This document shows, piece by piece, positions 8,975 through 17,144 of a stretch of DNA of 64,000 nt (position 1 is its first letter; each line of letters begins with the position of its first letter). The stretch is from contig JBLXEY010000002.1 of the NCBI GenBank assembly GCA_048262655.1, forward strand, positions 62,001 through 126,000, read 5' to 3'. Both the position numbers and the translations under genes were made by a program. The DNA is from JABMNT01 sp048262655 (GTDB lineage Bacteria; Pseudomonadota; Alphaproteobacteria; Rhodospirillales; Casp-alpha2). A model generated the notes under the pieces. That model was not told the DNA's origin. It saw nothing but the letters and a program-made list of their open reading frames with translations, and ran no database searches.

Positions 8975-9895
8975 TCAATTCGTTGCTGCCTTCGCCTCGT
9001 CCTTGTGGTGGCCGATGATCTTGCGGATAAAGATTTTGCTGGCGGCGGACCGGTGCTTGGTTGCGGGAGATACGGCATATATGCCGCCCCAGCGCAATTT
9101 CCATTTTGGTAGAGCGTGGATCAATTGCCCGGTTTGTAATTCGGATGCGGCGAGGAAATCCGGCAGGATCGCGACGCCGCCGCCGGCCAAAACGGTTGCT
9201 TTAATGGCTGGGCCGAAATTCATGCTGACGGCCTTGTTGGCGTCGATATCGACCGCATCATCTCCATTGATGAACGTCCATTTGGTTGGCTTTGAAAGCG
9301 CTTTGTTGGCGATAAAAGGACACCGTTCCAAGTGTGTCGGATGCTCAATTTTATGTTCCTGGGCAAATTCGGGCGTACACACGGCAAGCTCCTCATAGTC
9401 CGCGATTTTGCGAGCCAGGTGGCTGGAATCCTTCAACCACCCCACCCGGAAGGACAAATCAAACTGATGTTCGACCGGGTCCATGCGATCATCGCTGAGG
9501 GTCAGATCAATCTGTACATTGGGATAATCGCGGATATAGGTCGCGATCACAGGGGCGACGTGCAGCGTTCCATAATCAACAGGTGCGGTTATCCGCAGTC
9601 GACCAATCGGCTCGTGGGTGCCACTTCGCGCACTGGCATAGGCTTCGTTGGCCAGTTCAAGTGCCGATTTGCATTGCTCATAGAAAGCCATACCGGCATC
9701 TGTCGGGTTCAGGTGGCGGGTGTTGCGGATGACCAGATCAACGCCAACATCTGCCTCCAGCATAATCAACTGCTTGCTGACAACGGCTTTGCCAATGCCA
9801 AGTCTTTCTGCGGCAGCCGTGATCGTGCCTTCTTCAATGATTGCGACAAAGTGGGCCAGGCGATTGAGGTTATTACGAACGTCGAGTTGAGTCAT
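8975..9895 (-). CDS. LysR-family transcriptional regulator
   Basis: Regulator of 306 residues with HTH TITAAAERLGIGKAVVSKQ near residues 23-41 and a substrate-binding domain of the CrgA-like group (ITAPVDYGTLHVAPVI, FRVGWLKDSS). ATG 9895 is selected because AAAAGGA lies 8-9 bases upstream; the open frame extends further 5' but that part overlaps the divergent gene's leader and is not LysR-like. It is divergent from the exported MBL-fold gene at 10035 and probably regulates it. Confidence 0.88.
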   Translation of the reverse strand: MTQLDVRNNLNRLAHFVAIIEEGTITAAAERLGIGKAVVSKQLIMLEADVGVDLVIRNTRHLNPTDAGMAFYEQCKSALELANEAYASARSGTHEPIGRLRITAPVDYGTLHVAPVIATYIRDYPNVQIDLTLSDDRMDPVEHQFDLSFRVGWLKDSSHLARKIADYEELAVCTPEFAQEHKIEHPTHLERCPFIANKALSKPTKWTFINGDDAVDIDANKAVSMNFGPAIKATVLAGGGVAILPDFLAASELQTGQLIHALPKWKLRWGGIYAVSPATKHRSAASKIFIRKIIGHHKDEAKAATN

Positions 9896-10034
9896 ATTGT
9901 TTCCTTTTGGCATACAGTATGGCGTAAATTCGTATCTTTCAATGACAATTGCTTGTGTTATTTTCCCTGCAATTGCCGGCGACAATCCTGGCAACCCAAC
10001 AGAATTACGCGCCCTAACTTCAAAGGAAACCACC

Positions 10035-10928
10035 ATGTTAACACGAAGAAAAGTCCTCACCACGCTTGCTGCTGCGGCAGCCACCCCGCTGCTCACTCAA
10101 ATCGCAATTGCTGGCGATGCTGGCGTAAACTGGACCGGTATCCGATCCGGCGAAAAAGGCTTTTTCCGGGCTCCGGTTCTATTAACGGGCGATAAGGAAG
10201 CGATCCTCATTGACGGCGGCTTTAACTTCCCGGACGGCGAAGCCATGGTGAAGGAAATTCGGGCTTCCGGTAAACAATTGACGACGATTTACATCAGTCA
10301 AAGCGATCCCGATTTCTACTTCAGCCTTAAGCCCATCAAGGAGGCTTTCCCTGAAGCTCGTGTTATTGCCGCCACGGCCACGATCGAGGCGATCAATGCA
10401 AATGTTCAAAAGAAAATCGATGTCTGGGGACCGAAACTTGGCGATTACGGCCCTCAAAGCTTAAAAGACATCGTCTTTGCAGAAACCTATGACGCGCCAA
10501 CACTTACACTGGAAGGCACAGAAATTGAAATTGTAACATCGCTGGCGGTCCCGAACCGTCGCTATTTGTGGGTGCCGTCGATCAACGCAATTCTTGGCGG
10601 TGTCATGGTCTTTGACGCCTTGCATGTCTGGACAGCCGATACAGCCACACCAGAGCTTCGCGCCGGATGGGTAAACGAACTCAACGGCATGCTTGCCCGC
10701 AAGCCCAGCATCGTTGTTGCCGGTCATGCGGCAGCAAACATCGACAATGGCGCTGCGTCCATTTCCTATACCCGCGACTATTTGTTGGCTTTTGAAAAAG
10801 AAGTCACCAAAGCCAAAGACAGCGCCGCCCTGATCGCCGCAATGAAACAACGTTATCCCGAGGCCGGGTTGGACGTTGCGCTACAAATCGGCGCAAAAGT
10901 CGCCAAAGGCGAGATGAAATGGGGCTAA
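10035..10928 (+). CDS. Exported metallo-beta-lactamase-fold protein lacking the canonical His motif
   Basis: A 297-residue protein with a Tat-type signal (TRRKVLTTLAAAAATPLL, residues 3-20), so probably folded before export to the periplasm. The fold is suggested by APVLLTGDKEAILIDGG (46-62), the following beta/alpha pattern and a late VAGHA. Where zinc hydrolases carry HxHxDH, this protein has ISQSDPDFYF (87-96), so the metal ligands are largely missing and hydrolase activity is doubtful. ATG 10035 has AAAGGA at the right distance. A LysR gene lies divergent at 9895 and a strong terminator follows. Confidence 0.72.
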   Translation: MLTRRKVLTTLAAAAATPLLTQIAIAGDAGVNWTGIRSGEKGFFRAPVLLTGDKEAILIDGGFNFPDGEAMVKEIRASGKQLTTIYISQSDPDFYFSLKPIKEAFPEARVIAATATIEAINANVQKKIDVWGPKLGDYGPQSLKDIVFAETYDAPTLTLEGTEIEIVTSLAVPNRRYLWVPSINAILGGVMVFDALHVWTADTATPELRAGWVNELNGMLARKPSIVVAGHAAANIDNGAASISYTRDYLLAFEKEVTKAKDSAALIAAMKQRYPEAGLDVALQIGAKVAKGEMKWG

Positions 10929-10956
10929 ACCCCCATATGGGTTAAATCCTTTTATG

Positions 10957-10989
10957 AAGAGGCCACCGGTTATGCTGGTGGCCTCTTTT
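10957..10989 (+). terminator. Rho-independent terminator
   Basis: AGAGGCCACC (10958-10967) pairs perfectly with GGTGGCCTCT (10977-10986) around a 9-base loop and is followed by a T run. It closes the MBL-fold gene. Confidence 0.88.
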
Positions 10990-11170
10990 GGCATTGACCC
11001 CGCAAGGCATACTATTAGAGCTGCATGGCGCGGTTAGGTGGGAAGGATATAGGGGCACTGATCATCAGCACGGGTTTAACGCTTGACTGCCCTGTGTTTT
11101 CCGGTGGTAAGTATAAAACATTTGATACAGAAGCAGCGCGTTCAAGCATCAACCTACCGGGGTATTGTCG

Positions 11171-12055
11171 ATGAAGCAGCAAATAACGCTACTCGATGGT
11201 GGAATGGGTCAGGAGCTTTTCCTTCGCAGCGGGAAAACGGCATCACCACTTTTCTCTGCACAGGCCATGATTGATGACCCGGAGATGGTTATCGAACTCC
11301 ATTGTGATTTCATAAAAGCCGGTGCTGATCTCATTAGCTTGAATGCCTATGCTGCAACACCCGAACGCTTGGCGAGAGACGCGGATGCCTCATTGTTCCA
11401 GCCCCTTCAGAACGCTGCGGTTCAAGCTGCATTGCGAGCGCGGGACAAAGCGCAAAAACCGGTTCTCATAGCTGGCTGTCTGCCGCCGCTAGTTGCCAGC
11501 TATCATGCTGAACTAGTTCCCGCAGCAGATCAGGCGATCACGAGCTATGAGCGTATTGTGGAGCAGCAAGAGGCTGCAGTTGATTTGTTTATTGCAGAAA
11601 CCATGTCGTCCGTGGCGGAGGCGCGGTATGTCTGTGATGTTGTCGCCAAGACTACAAAACCGATTTGGGTATCTTTTACGGTCAGTGATAACGATGGCAC
11701 CGTTCTCCGTTCAGGTGAGACATTGAAAGCCGGCGCAGACGCGGCCATTGCAGCCGGTGCCGAGGGCATTCTCGTAAATTGTTCAACCCCCGAAGCCGTT
11801 GGACAGTCCATGGCTGTACTTTCAAAACTGGACCTGCCGTTCGGTGGTTTGGCCAATGGTTTTGTTGCAGCCGCCGATCTGAAGGCTGGTGGTGCCGTTG
11901 ATACGCTGGCGGCTAGAGATGACCTCGGGCCGAACGAGTATGCAGATCACGCAGTGAGGTGGGCCGATACTGGCGCAACGCTAATTGGAGGATGCTGTGG
12001 CGTTGGCCCTGCGCACATTGCTGAAGTTCGTCGCAGGATCGATATGGCCTTATGA
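11171..12055 (+). CDS. Homocysteine S-methyltransferase family protein
   Basis: A 294-residue cytoplasmic (beta/alpha)8-barrel enzyme. Family members transfer a methyl group from S-methylmethionine, betaine or similar donors to homocysteine. The zinc-binding cysteines are present in ILVNCSTPEA and in the C-terminal GGCCGVGPAHI motif, and the start LLDGGMGQEL is typical. ATG 11171 gives this canonical N-terminus. Length fits the MmuM-like group more than the longer BHMT enzymes, but donor and even methionine formation are not proven by sequence. Confidence 0.85.
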   Translation: MKQQITLLDGGMGQELFLRSGKTASPLFSAQAMIDDPEMVIELHCDFIKAGADLISLNAYAATPERLARDADASLFQPLQNAAVQAALRARDKAQKPVLIAGCLPPLVASYHAELVPAADQAITSYERIVEQQEAAVDLFIAETMSSVAEARYVCDVVAKTTKPIWVSFTVSDNDGTVLRSGETLKAGADAAIAAGAEGILVNCSTPEAVGQSMAVLSKLDLPFGGLANGFVAAADLKAGGAVDTLAARDDLGPNEYADHAVRWADTGATLIGGCCGVGPAHIAEVRRRIDMAL

Positions 12056-12635
12056 CCGCGGCCCTCACAAATTTTCTCGAGTTTCTTCGTTATCCGGACA
12101 GAGAGATAGAGCGATTCTGAATACGTGCTGTCAAAGCCACCAATTGACTGGATTCTTAATCGAGCAGAATCAAGGGCTTAAAAATTTCTAATTAACCGGT
12201 ATCAGTCCTAATTGGCCTGAAATGTGCTTTTAAGGTCCGAACAAAGATAGGCTGGCTTTGAACCCAAAGCGGACTCTTTCAAAATCGTTTCCGCCGCAAG
12301 AATAACTTCCGGTTCGTGCCGATTTTGTTGATAAAGTCGAAAGTCCCAAGACCTGATTTTTCCGCTGAAACCAAGTCAAACCTAAGATCGTTGCTGCAAC
12401 CGCACTATCAAACATTTACGTCCTCTTACAGGCGATCGCTGAATTTTTGGCACTCCCCCCAGCCAAAATTTCGAACTTCTCGCCTACGAAGCGGAAATTT
12501 CTCCCCCAACGGGCAAAAGCGACTTTATCAACACAATCTGCCAGAAAGAGACATTTGATGCATCAGCGGGTGGAGGCCGGTCACGGCTTCAGAAGTGGAC
12601 ATAAACAAGGAAATTATACATTGGTAATTCTTCTT
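12056..12635. other. Intergenic region without a recognisable gene
   Basis: Short open frames occur on both strands but none shows coding-like composition, a ribosome site or a recognisable motif. An imperfect 11-bp inverted repeat (12441-12451 with 12462-12472, one mismatch) surrounds a C-rich loop. Nothing else stands out. Confidence 0.5.
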
Positions 12636-12683
12636 TGGTAATCCTGCAGCAAGAACTGCAGGTAACAACACCACGGATTACCA
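12636..12683 (-). terminator. Nested inverted repeats at the 3' end of the stressosome operon
   Basis: TGGTAATCC (12636-12644) and GGATTACCA (12675-12683) form an outer perfect 9-bp repeat. Inside, CCTGCAG (12643-12649) and CTGCAGG (12656-12662) form a 7-bp stem with a 6-base loop sharing two bases with the outer arm. It lies 15 bp downstream of the operon's last stop codon (12699). No T run follows, so termination or transcript stabilisation are both possible. Confidence 0.5.
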
Positions 12684-12698
12684 TTGAATAGAAAAATC

Positions 12699-14669
12699 TT
12701 ATCTTTCTATGGGTAGAAACCCGATGATTGTGATATCGTCACGTCGGACTTCATCTTTTTGATAGGCTTCGATTTTTTGTATTAAAGTGTTTCCCTGTTC
12801 TTCAAGCGGTTTGCCCTGTACCGAAAGCAGCGTTCGGCAGAGACGCTTTTTTCCGAACATGCGCCGTTTTTCACCGCCAATCTGATCAGTAGCTCCATCA
12901 GAGAACATAACGAATGTCGTTCCAGGCTCAATTTTCATTTGGTGATTAGTGAACGATTGGTCCATTGCGAACCGTCTATAGCCAACGCCGGCCTTCTCTC
13001 CCTTTACGATGTCAACCTCACCGTCTTTAAAGACCAGCAATTCAAACCGAGCACCGGCGAAGGTCAGGCGCCCGCGTTCGCGTTCGACAAGACAAACTCC
13101 CATCTCTAGCCCATCGTCAGATAAACCCTCATCCCCGTCCTGATTAAGGGCAATTTTTACGCGTTGGTGGACTTGGCGGATCAAGCGGGCCGGGTCACCG
13201 GTTTCATCGAATGCATGGTCAATGGCGCTGACGGCGATGGTTGTCATCAAAGCACCGGGAACGCCATGTCCGGTACAATCGAACAGAACAATCATCAATC
13301 CTTTTGAATCGCGTTTGACCCAATACAGATCGCCTCCAACGACATCTTTGGGCTGCCAAATGACAAAATGATCATCAAGGCCCTCAGTTAAAATCGAGGC
13401 AGGGGGTAACAAGGAACGCTGAATGCGGCTGGCATATTGTACACTTTCTGTAATCTGGTTGTGCGCATCACCCAGTTCTTTATTCGCTTCAATACGGTGA
13501 ATTTCGTGTTCGCGGAAAATTTCGGTTGCCCGCGCCATCGCACCAATCTCATTCGATAGCTTTGTTCCAGAAACATCGACATCAAACCGCCCTTTCGATA
13601 ATTCGCTCATGACATGGGTAAGCTTACCGATTGGTTTGGTGACAAGGTTTCTAAGAAGCCAGACGGATAGGGAGAGCAAAAAGACAAGAATAACGACCGT
13701 CCCAGAAATTATTCCAATACCCAACGTTTCGACAAAATTAAGCGCGTCGTCCATTGCAGTGGCTTTGGCTGTCGTTTGAACGGCAATTTCGCGATCAAGC
13801 GCTTTGAGCCCCATCAGCGCAGGGGCGTCGTCGACCCGTGTGGCTTGGTCGATGTTCTCTCGCGCCCGGTCCGCTGCCATCAGGTTTCGCACATATAATG
13901 TTTCTCTGGCATAATTAGTAACAACGGTTTCGATGCCGTTAAGCGCCTGAATTTCCTTGGGCGTCAGCTTATGATTTCGGTATTTGGTGATGACTGACAT
14001 TGTGGTGTTCGTCAGAGCCATGACGGCCTTGCTGTAATCTTCATCACGACGCAATATAAAATTCTTGAAGGCATGTATCATGCCACCATATCCCAAAGCT
14101 GCCCTTAAACGTGAAACCAAAATTGCTTTGCTTTCATTTTTAGCAAGCTCTTTGTGACGGCTTACAAGGGTCGTGTGCAAGGTTGCGAAGGCATGAAGGG
14201 CCGGATCGTCATCGACGGCAACGGTTTCATCGATGTCGGCAGCGGGCGTTTTGAAGGCAAGCATTGCACTAATCGACTGGAGGCCCTTTTCATATTCGTC
14301 GATGGTTTCCCGAATTGTATTTAGGGATTGGGTTTCGTCGGCATTCGGGTCAAGGGTTTCATAGCGGCGGATAATTGCACGCGCGGCCCCAATATTGCTT
14401 TGCGTTGCTTCTCTGTAACCACTGGATTTTCTGAGAATATAGTTTTTAAAATTATGAATCATACCGCCATAGCCCATGGCCGAGCGTAGGGCGGATTCTA
14501 GATTAACCTGTTCTGAACTGGAAGCTTGTAGGGATTCCCATGAATCTTTGATTGTTGAAATTCGGGTTCCGGCAATCAAATAACCAGAGATCACAATCAC
14601 GCCGATGAATATCAAAAGCGATGAAAGCAGGTAGGTGAACTGCCTGAGTGTCAGGTTTCGTAAGTTCAT
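12699..14669 (-). CDS. Membrane sensor SpoIIE/PP2C-type serine phosphatase with duplicated sensor region
   Basis: A 656-residue inner-membrane phosphatase. A first transmembrane helix (about 11-33) and a second (313-339) enclose a periplasmic region; HAMP (340-390), a short coiled linker and a SpoIIE/PP2C domain (430-656) follow. Metal-site motifs are intact: GGDLYW (445-450), DCTGHGVPGAL (464-474), FSDGATD (589-595) and RDD (643-645). The periplasmic part is a tandem duplication with a 127-residue offset: GYGGMIHNFKNYILR at 66-80 recurs as GYGGMIHAFKNFILR at 193-207. It is the last gene of the stressosome operon, 22 bp after the RsbX-like gene. It resembles SiaA/RsbU-type output phosphatases; its phosphoprotein substrate is not in the window. 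Confidence 0.88.
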   Translation of the reverse strand: MNLRNLTLRQFTYLLSSLLIFIGVIVISGYLIAGTRISTIKDSWESLQASSSEQVNLESALRSAMGYGGMIHNFKNYILRKSSGYREATQSNIGAARAIIRRYETLDPNADETQSLNTIRETIDEYEKGLQSISAMLAFKTPAADIDETVAVDDDPALHAFATLHTTLVSRHKELAKNESKAILVSRLRAALGYGGMIHAFKNFILRRDEDYSKAVMALTNTTMSVITKYRNHKLTPKEIQALNGIETVVTNYARETLYVRNLMAADRARENIDQATRVDDAPALMGLKALDREIAVQTTAKATAMDDALNFVETLGIGIISGTVVILVFLLSLSVWLLRNLVTKPIGKLTHVMSELSKGRFDVDVSGTKLSNEIGAMARATEIFREHEIHRIEANKELGDAHNQITESVQYASRIQRSLLPPASILTEGLDDHFVIWQPKDVVGGDLYWVKRDSKGLMIVLFDCTGHGVPGALMTTIAVSAIDHAFDETGDPARLIRQVHQRVKIALNQDGDEGLSDDGLEMGVCLVERERGRLTFAGARFELLVFKDGEVDIVKGEKAGVGYRRFAMDQSFTNHQMKIEPGTTFVMFSDGATDQIGGEKRRMFGKKRLCRTLLSVQGKPLEEQGNTLIQKIEAYQKDEVRRDDITIIGFLPIER

Positions 14670-14691
14670 GCGATAAGCTCATAAATGACGG

Positions 14692-15267
14692 TCATATTTT
14701 TCGGTAGACGACAAGACTGCCGTCGTCTTCGCTAAAATCCGAATTGTCATTTAACATCCGACCGGCCAGCGTTTCGAGATCTTGAATGCCCTGTTTATGG
14801 TATTGCCTAAAATTCAGAGTTTCCGCCATGCCATCCGACCACATATAAAGAGTCTGATTGCGAGCGAGTTTTAAACGCTCTGGAACGGGTTTTGGAATTC
14901 CCGCGCCAACAATGCCATATACACCTCCAATATAATGTTCACTCATATCAACAATTGCGGCCCGTGTGTTGCCTACCGCAATATAAAGCATATTTTGGCT
15001 GGTTTTATCGACCCAGGCGAGCGCCATTGCGACGCCTCTTGTCTCTGATATTGCTTTATCGCAACCGGCAAAAATCTCCTCAATGGCTTGAGCGCGGTTT
15101 TCTTCTACATACGCAATCGCCGCTTTGGCGGCAATTTCGGCACCTTCACCGTGGCCTAGCCCATCAACAATGCAAACCAGTGCCTGGTTTGTATCTTCCC
15201 AGACAGCACATTGGTCGCCACTAACTTTGCCGCCTTGAAAGGGTCTAAGCGCGCATGCAAATGTCAT
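14692..15267 (-). CDS. rsbX: RsbX-like PP2C serine phosphatase
   Basis: A 191-residue soluble phosphatase. In Bacillus, RsbX removes phosphates from stressosome proteins RsbR and RsbS and resets the complex. Visible PP2C-type motifs are SGDQ (16-19), VDGLGHGEGAE (34-44), WSDGMAE near 139-145 and EDDGSLVVY near the C-terminus. Its ATG overlaps the RsbT stop by one base (TAATG), so the two are translated together. Name is given by motif and operon position; I did not run a database comparison. Confidence 0.82.
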   Translation of the reverse strand: MTFACALRPFQGGKVSGDQCAVWEDTNQALVCIVDGLGHGEGAEIAAKAAIAYVEENRAQAIEEIFAGCDKAISETRGVAMALAWVDKTSQNMLYIAVGNTRAAIVDMSEHYIGGVYGIVGAGIPKPVPERLKLARNQTLYMWSDGMAETLNFRQYHKQGIQDLETLAGRMLNDNSDFSEDDGSLVVYRKI

Positions 15268-15677
15268 TACTCTTGACTTCCGTTCATGGTGATTTCTACC
15301 CGCGTGCCTTTTGGAGTCGATGTAATTAGAAATGTGTCGACCAAATTTTGAACGCCCGATAGCCCGATGCCTAAAGTCCCACTGGTGCTAAAGCCCGCTT
15401 CCATAGCCTTATCTATATCGGGGATGCCCGGGCCAGTGTCTTCGACGACGGTTTCTATTCTGGCTCCACTTTGATCGGTGTGGCTATGGAAATCGCAAAC
15501 CCCATGATCGGCATATTTAACGACATTTCGGACGAGTTCCGAAACAGCGGTCGTGTAACGGACCTGTTGGTGTTCACTAAACCCCAATTCGGATACAAGC
15601 CTGCGGCATTGAGAGGTCGCTAACGCAATATCGCGCTCGTTATTGATGTCGAGTTTGTTGTGTCGGGAAATACCCAT
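15267..15677 (-). CDS. rsbT: RsbT-like serine kinase of the stressosome (GHKL fold)
   Basis: A 136-residue histidine-kinase-like ATPase. RsbT normally sits on the stressosome, phosphorylates RsbS and RsbR on stress, and then leaves to activate an output partner. N-box ELVRNVVKYA (48-57), G1 box EDTGPGIPD (79-87) and the GTLGIGLSGVQNL lid region (100-112) are intact. The gene starts one base after the rsbS stop and overlaps rsbX. The final pattern IGLSGV replaces the GLGLPGV-type loop but keeps the key glycines. Confidence 0.87.
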   Translation of the reverse strand: MGISRHNKLDINNERDIALATSQCRRLVSELGFSEHQQVRYTTAVSELVRNVVKYADHGVCDFHSHTDQSGARIETVVEDTGPGIPDIDKAMEAGFSTSGTLGIGLSGVQNLVDTFLITSTPKGTRVEITMNGSQE

Positions 15678-15678
15678 G

Positions 15679-16044
15679 CTATCGGCTTTCTCTATTCACG
15701 CCAGCCAACAGCATATCAATTCCGTGCTCAAGATTAAGCGCCGTTTTGACGTTTTTTAATGCCCCATCAATTTCCAACAAAGTCATGGCGACAGCTGGCT
15801 GAATGCCAGATATGACGACGTTGCAACCGAGGACGCCAACCATCGCCGCAGTCTCGCTTAGGATTCTCGAAAGATAAGAATCAATGATTGCAAGAGAGGT
15901 AACGTCGATCACCAAACCCGTCGATCCCGTCTCTCCGATCATCACGAGCAATTCTTCCTGCAGGTCAATAATATCCCGGTCGGTCAAATCTTCCTGGAGT
16001 GAAGTCAGCAATATATTACCGCGTTTTAGAATTGGGATTTTCAT
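15679..16044 (-). CDS. rsbS: RsbS-like STAS core protein of the stressosome
   Basis: A 121-residue single STAS-domain protein. It starts with KIPILKRGNILLTSLQEDL, close in pattern to the RsbS N-terminus, and contains VIDVTSLAIIDSYLSR, in which S56 aligns with the phosphorylated serine of Bacillus RsbS (IDSF). ISGIQPAVAMTLLE matches the second conserved block. With RsbR it should form the icosahedral-type core and hold RsbT. It begins 13 bp after the RsbR-like gene. Confidence 0.88.
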   Translation of the reverse strand: MKIPILKRGNILLTSLQEDLTDRDIIDLQEELLVMIGETGSTGLVIDVTSLAIIDSYLSRILSETAAMVGVLGCNVVISGIQPAVAMTLLEIDGALKNVKTALNLEHGIDMLLAGVNRESR

Positions 16045-16057
16045 AAGACTTTGCGCC

Positions 16058-16876
16058 TTATTTCTGGGTTATTTGCTTGCCCGTAATCCGCATTGCTTCC
16101 TCAACACCAGCACGCAACGACCCTTTAGTATTTACTTTTTCCAAATCAATACCAAGTTGGACAAGTGTTTGGGCTCCAGATGGGTTTATTCCGGTCAGGA
16201 TAACTTCGGCACCCAGCATTTTGGCTGCTGCAACCGCTTTGAGCAGATGGCGTGCGACATTGGTATCAATAACAGGGACGCCGGTAACGTCCAAAATTGC
16301 AACACGGGCTTCGCATGACGATACAGTTGTCAGTAATCTTTCAATCAGGCCAGCAGCCCGTTCTGTATCAATATTTCCGACCAAGGCCATCAGAACGACA
16401 TCATCCCATATCTGAATGGCGGGAGTGGATAGTTCTAGCAGGGATTTTTGTTGAGCTTCAATGATCCGGTCCGTTTCCTTACGGTCGGAAATGTCGCGGA
16501 CAATTCCAACAAACCGACGATCTCCATGAACATTCACTTCACTGATTGAAAGATCGATCGCAATTGGCGTGCCATCCTTGGCCCGAGCTTCGAGCTCACG
16601 CCCCATTCCAATTATTTTTTTTATCCCTGTATCCAAGTAATTTTTAATATACGAGTCGTGATCAACGGCAATATGATTAGGAGTCAGCATTTTGACGTTT
16701 TCGCCAATCAATTCAGATACTTCGTAGCCAAACAAGGTAGTTATCGCAGAGTTTGTTTTTTCAATAATCCCTTTTTCGTCAATGACCACAATGCCATCAA
16801 TAACGTTGTCAAAAACCGCCTGCATTCGCAGTAATTCGAGAGATTCTGCTTGTGTGCCGCTTTTTTCCTCAGACAT
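16058..16876 (-). CDS. rsbR: RsbR-like stressosome sensor, PAS-STAS
   Basis: A 272-residue cytoplasmic protein. Residues 15-130 are a PAS domain ending in FVGIVRDISDRKE, residues 131-147 a linker helix, and 150-265 a STAS domain. Both phosphorylation sites known from Bacillus RsbRA are conserved: T205 in VPVIDTNVA and T237 in PSGAQTLVQLGIDL. Bacillus RsbR paralogs carry non-haem globin folds at the N-terminus; here a PAS domain takes the sensor place, suggesting a ligand, redox or light input. It is the first gene of the operon and has a GGAGA site before ATG 16876. Confidence 0.87.
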   Translation of the reverse strand: MSEEKSGTQAESLELLRMQAVFDNVIDGIVVIDEKGIIEKTNSAITTLFGYEVSELIGENVKMLTPNHIAVDHDSYIKNYLDTGIKKIIGMGRELEARAKDGTPIAIDLSISEVNVHGDRRFVGIVRDISDRKETDRIIEAQQKSLLELSTPAIQIWDDVVLMALVGNIDTERAAGLIERLLTTVSSCEARVAILDVTGVPVIDTNVARHLLKAVAAAKMLGAEVILTGINPSGAQTLVQLGIDLEKVNTKGSLRAGVEEAMRITGKQITQK

Positions 16877-17144
16877 AACGTCTCCATTTCATTCAGAGTG
16901 ATTTGCGTTGTTTAAAACTGTACAATATTTCGTCACCAATGAAACAAATTTACGTCGATCATTTGCGAGCACTGATGACCAACTTCTTTGAATGCATAGA
17001 ATGTAACTTTTTCCAATTGATCAAGTCTGGTTTGGGCCAAAATCGGAACGCATCGCCCAATTGTCCTTCATGTCCGCTTCGTCCCAACAGCAGAAAGTTT
17101 TTCATTAAGGTGAGAAGTTTCTCCTTTATTCTGAGAACGGACAG
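16877..17144. promoter_or_regulatory. Region containing the stressosome operon promoter
   Basis: This 268-bp gap separates the rsbR-like start from the 3' end of the secreted-protein gene, which is on the same strand. It is richer in A+T than its neighbours and should hold the operon promoter; I could not choose a -35/-10 pair reliably. No open frame here looks coding. Confidence 0.4.

Noticed and set aside
9332..10195. A 287-codon plus-strand open frame antisense to the LysR gene
   Set aside because: It lies almost wholly opposite a clear LysR coding sequence, has no family motif and no ribosome site, and ends inside the MBL-fold gene.
10990..11170. Possible SAM-sensing riboswitch before the homocysteine S-methyltransferase gene
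   Set aside because: I looked for the conserved cores of SAM-II and SAM/SAH elements and saw none; no terminator or occluded ribosome site is evident.
12316..12641. Short plus-strand frames between the methyltransferase and the phosphatase genes
   Set aside because: No ribosome site, no motif, and composition unlike the neighbouring genes.
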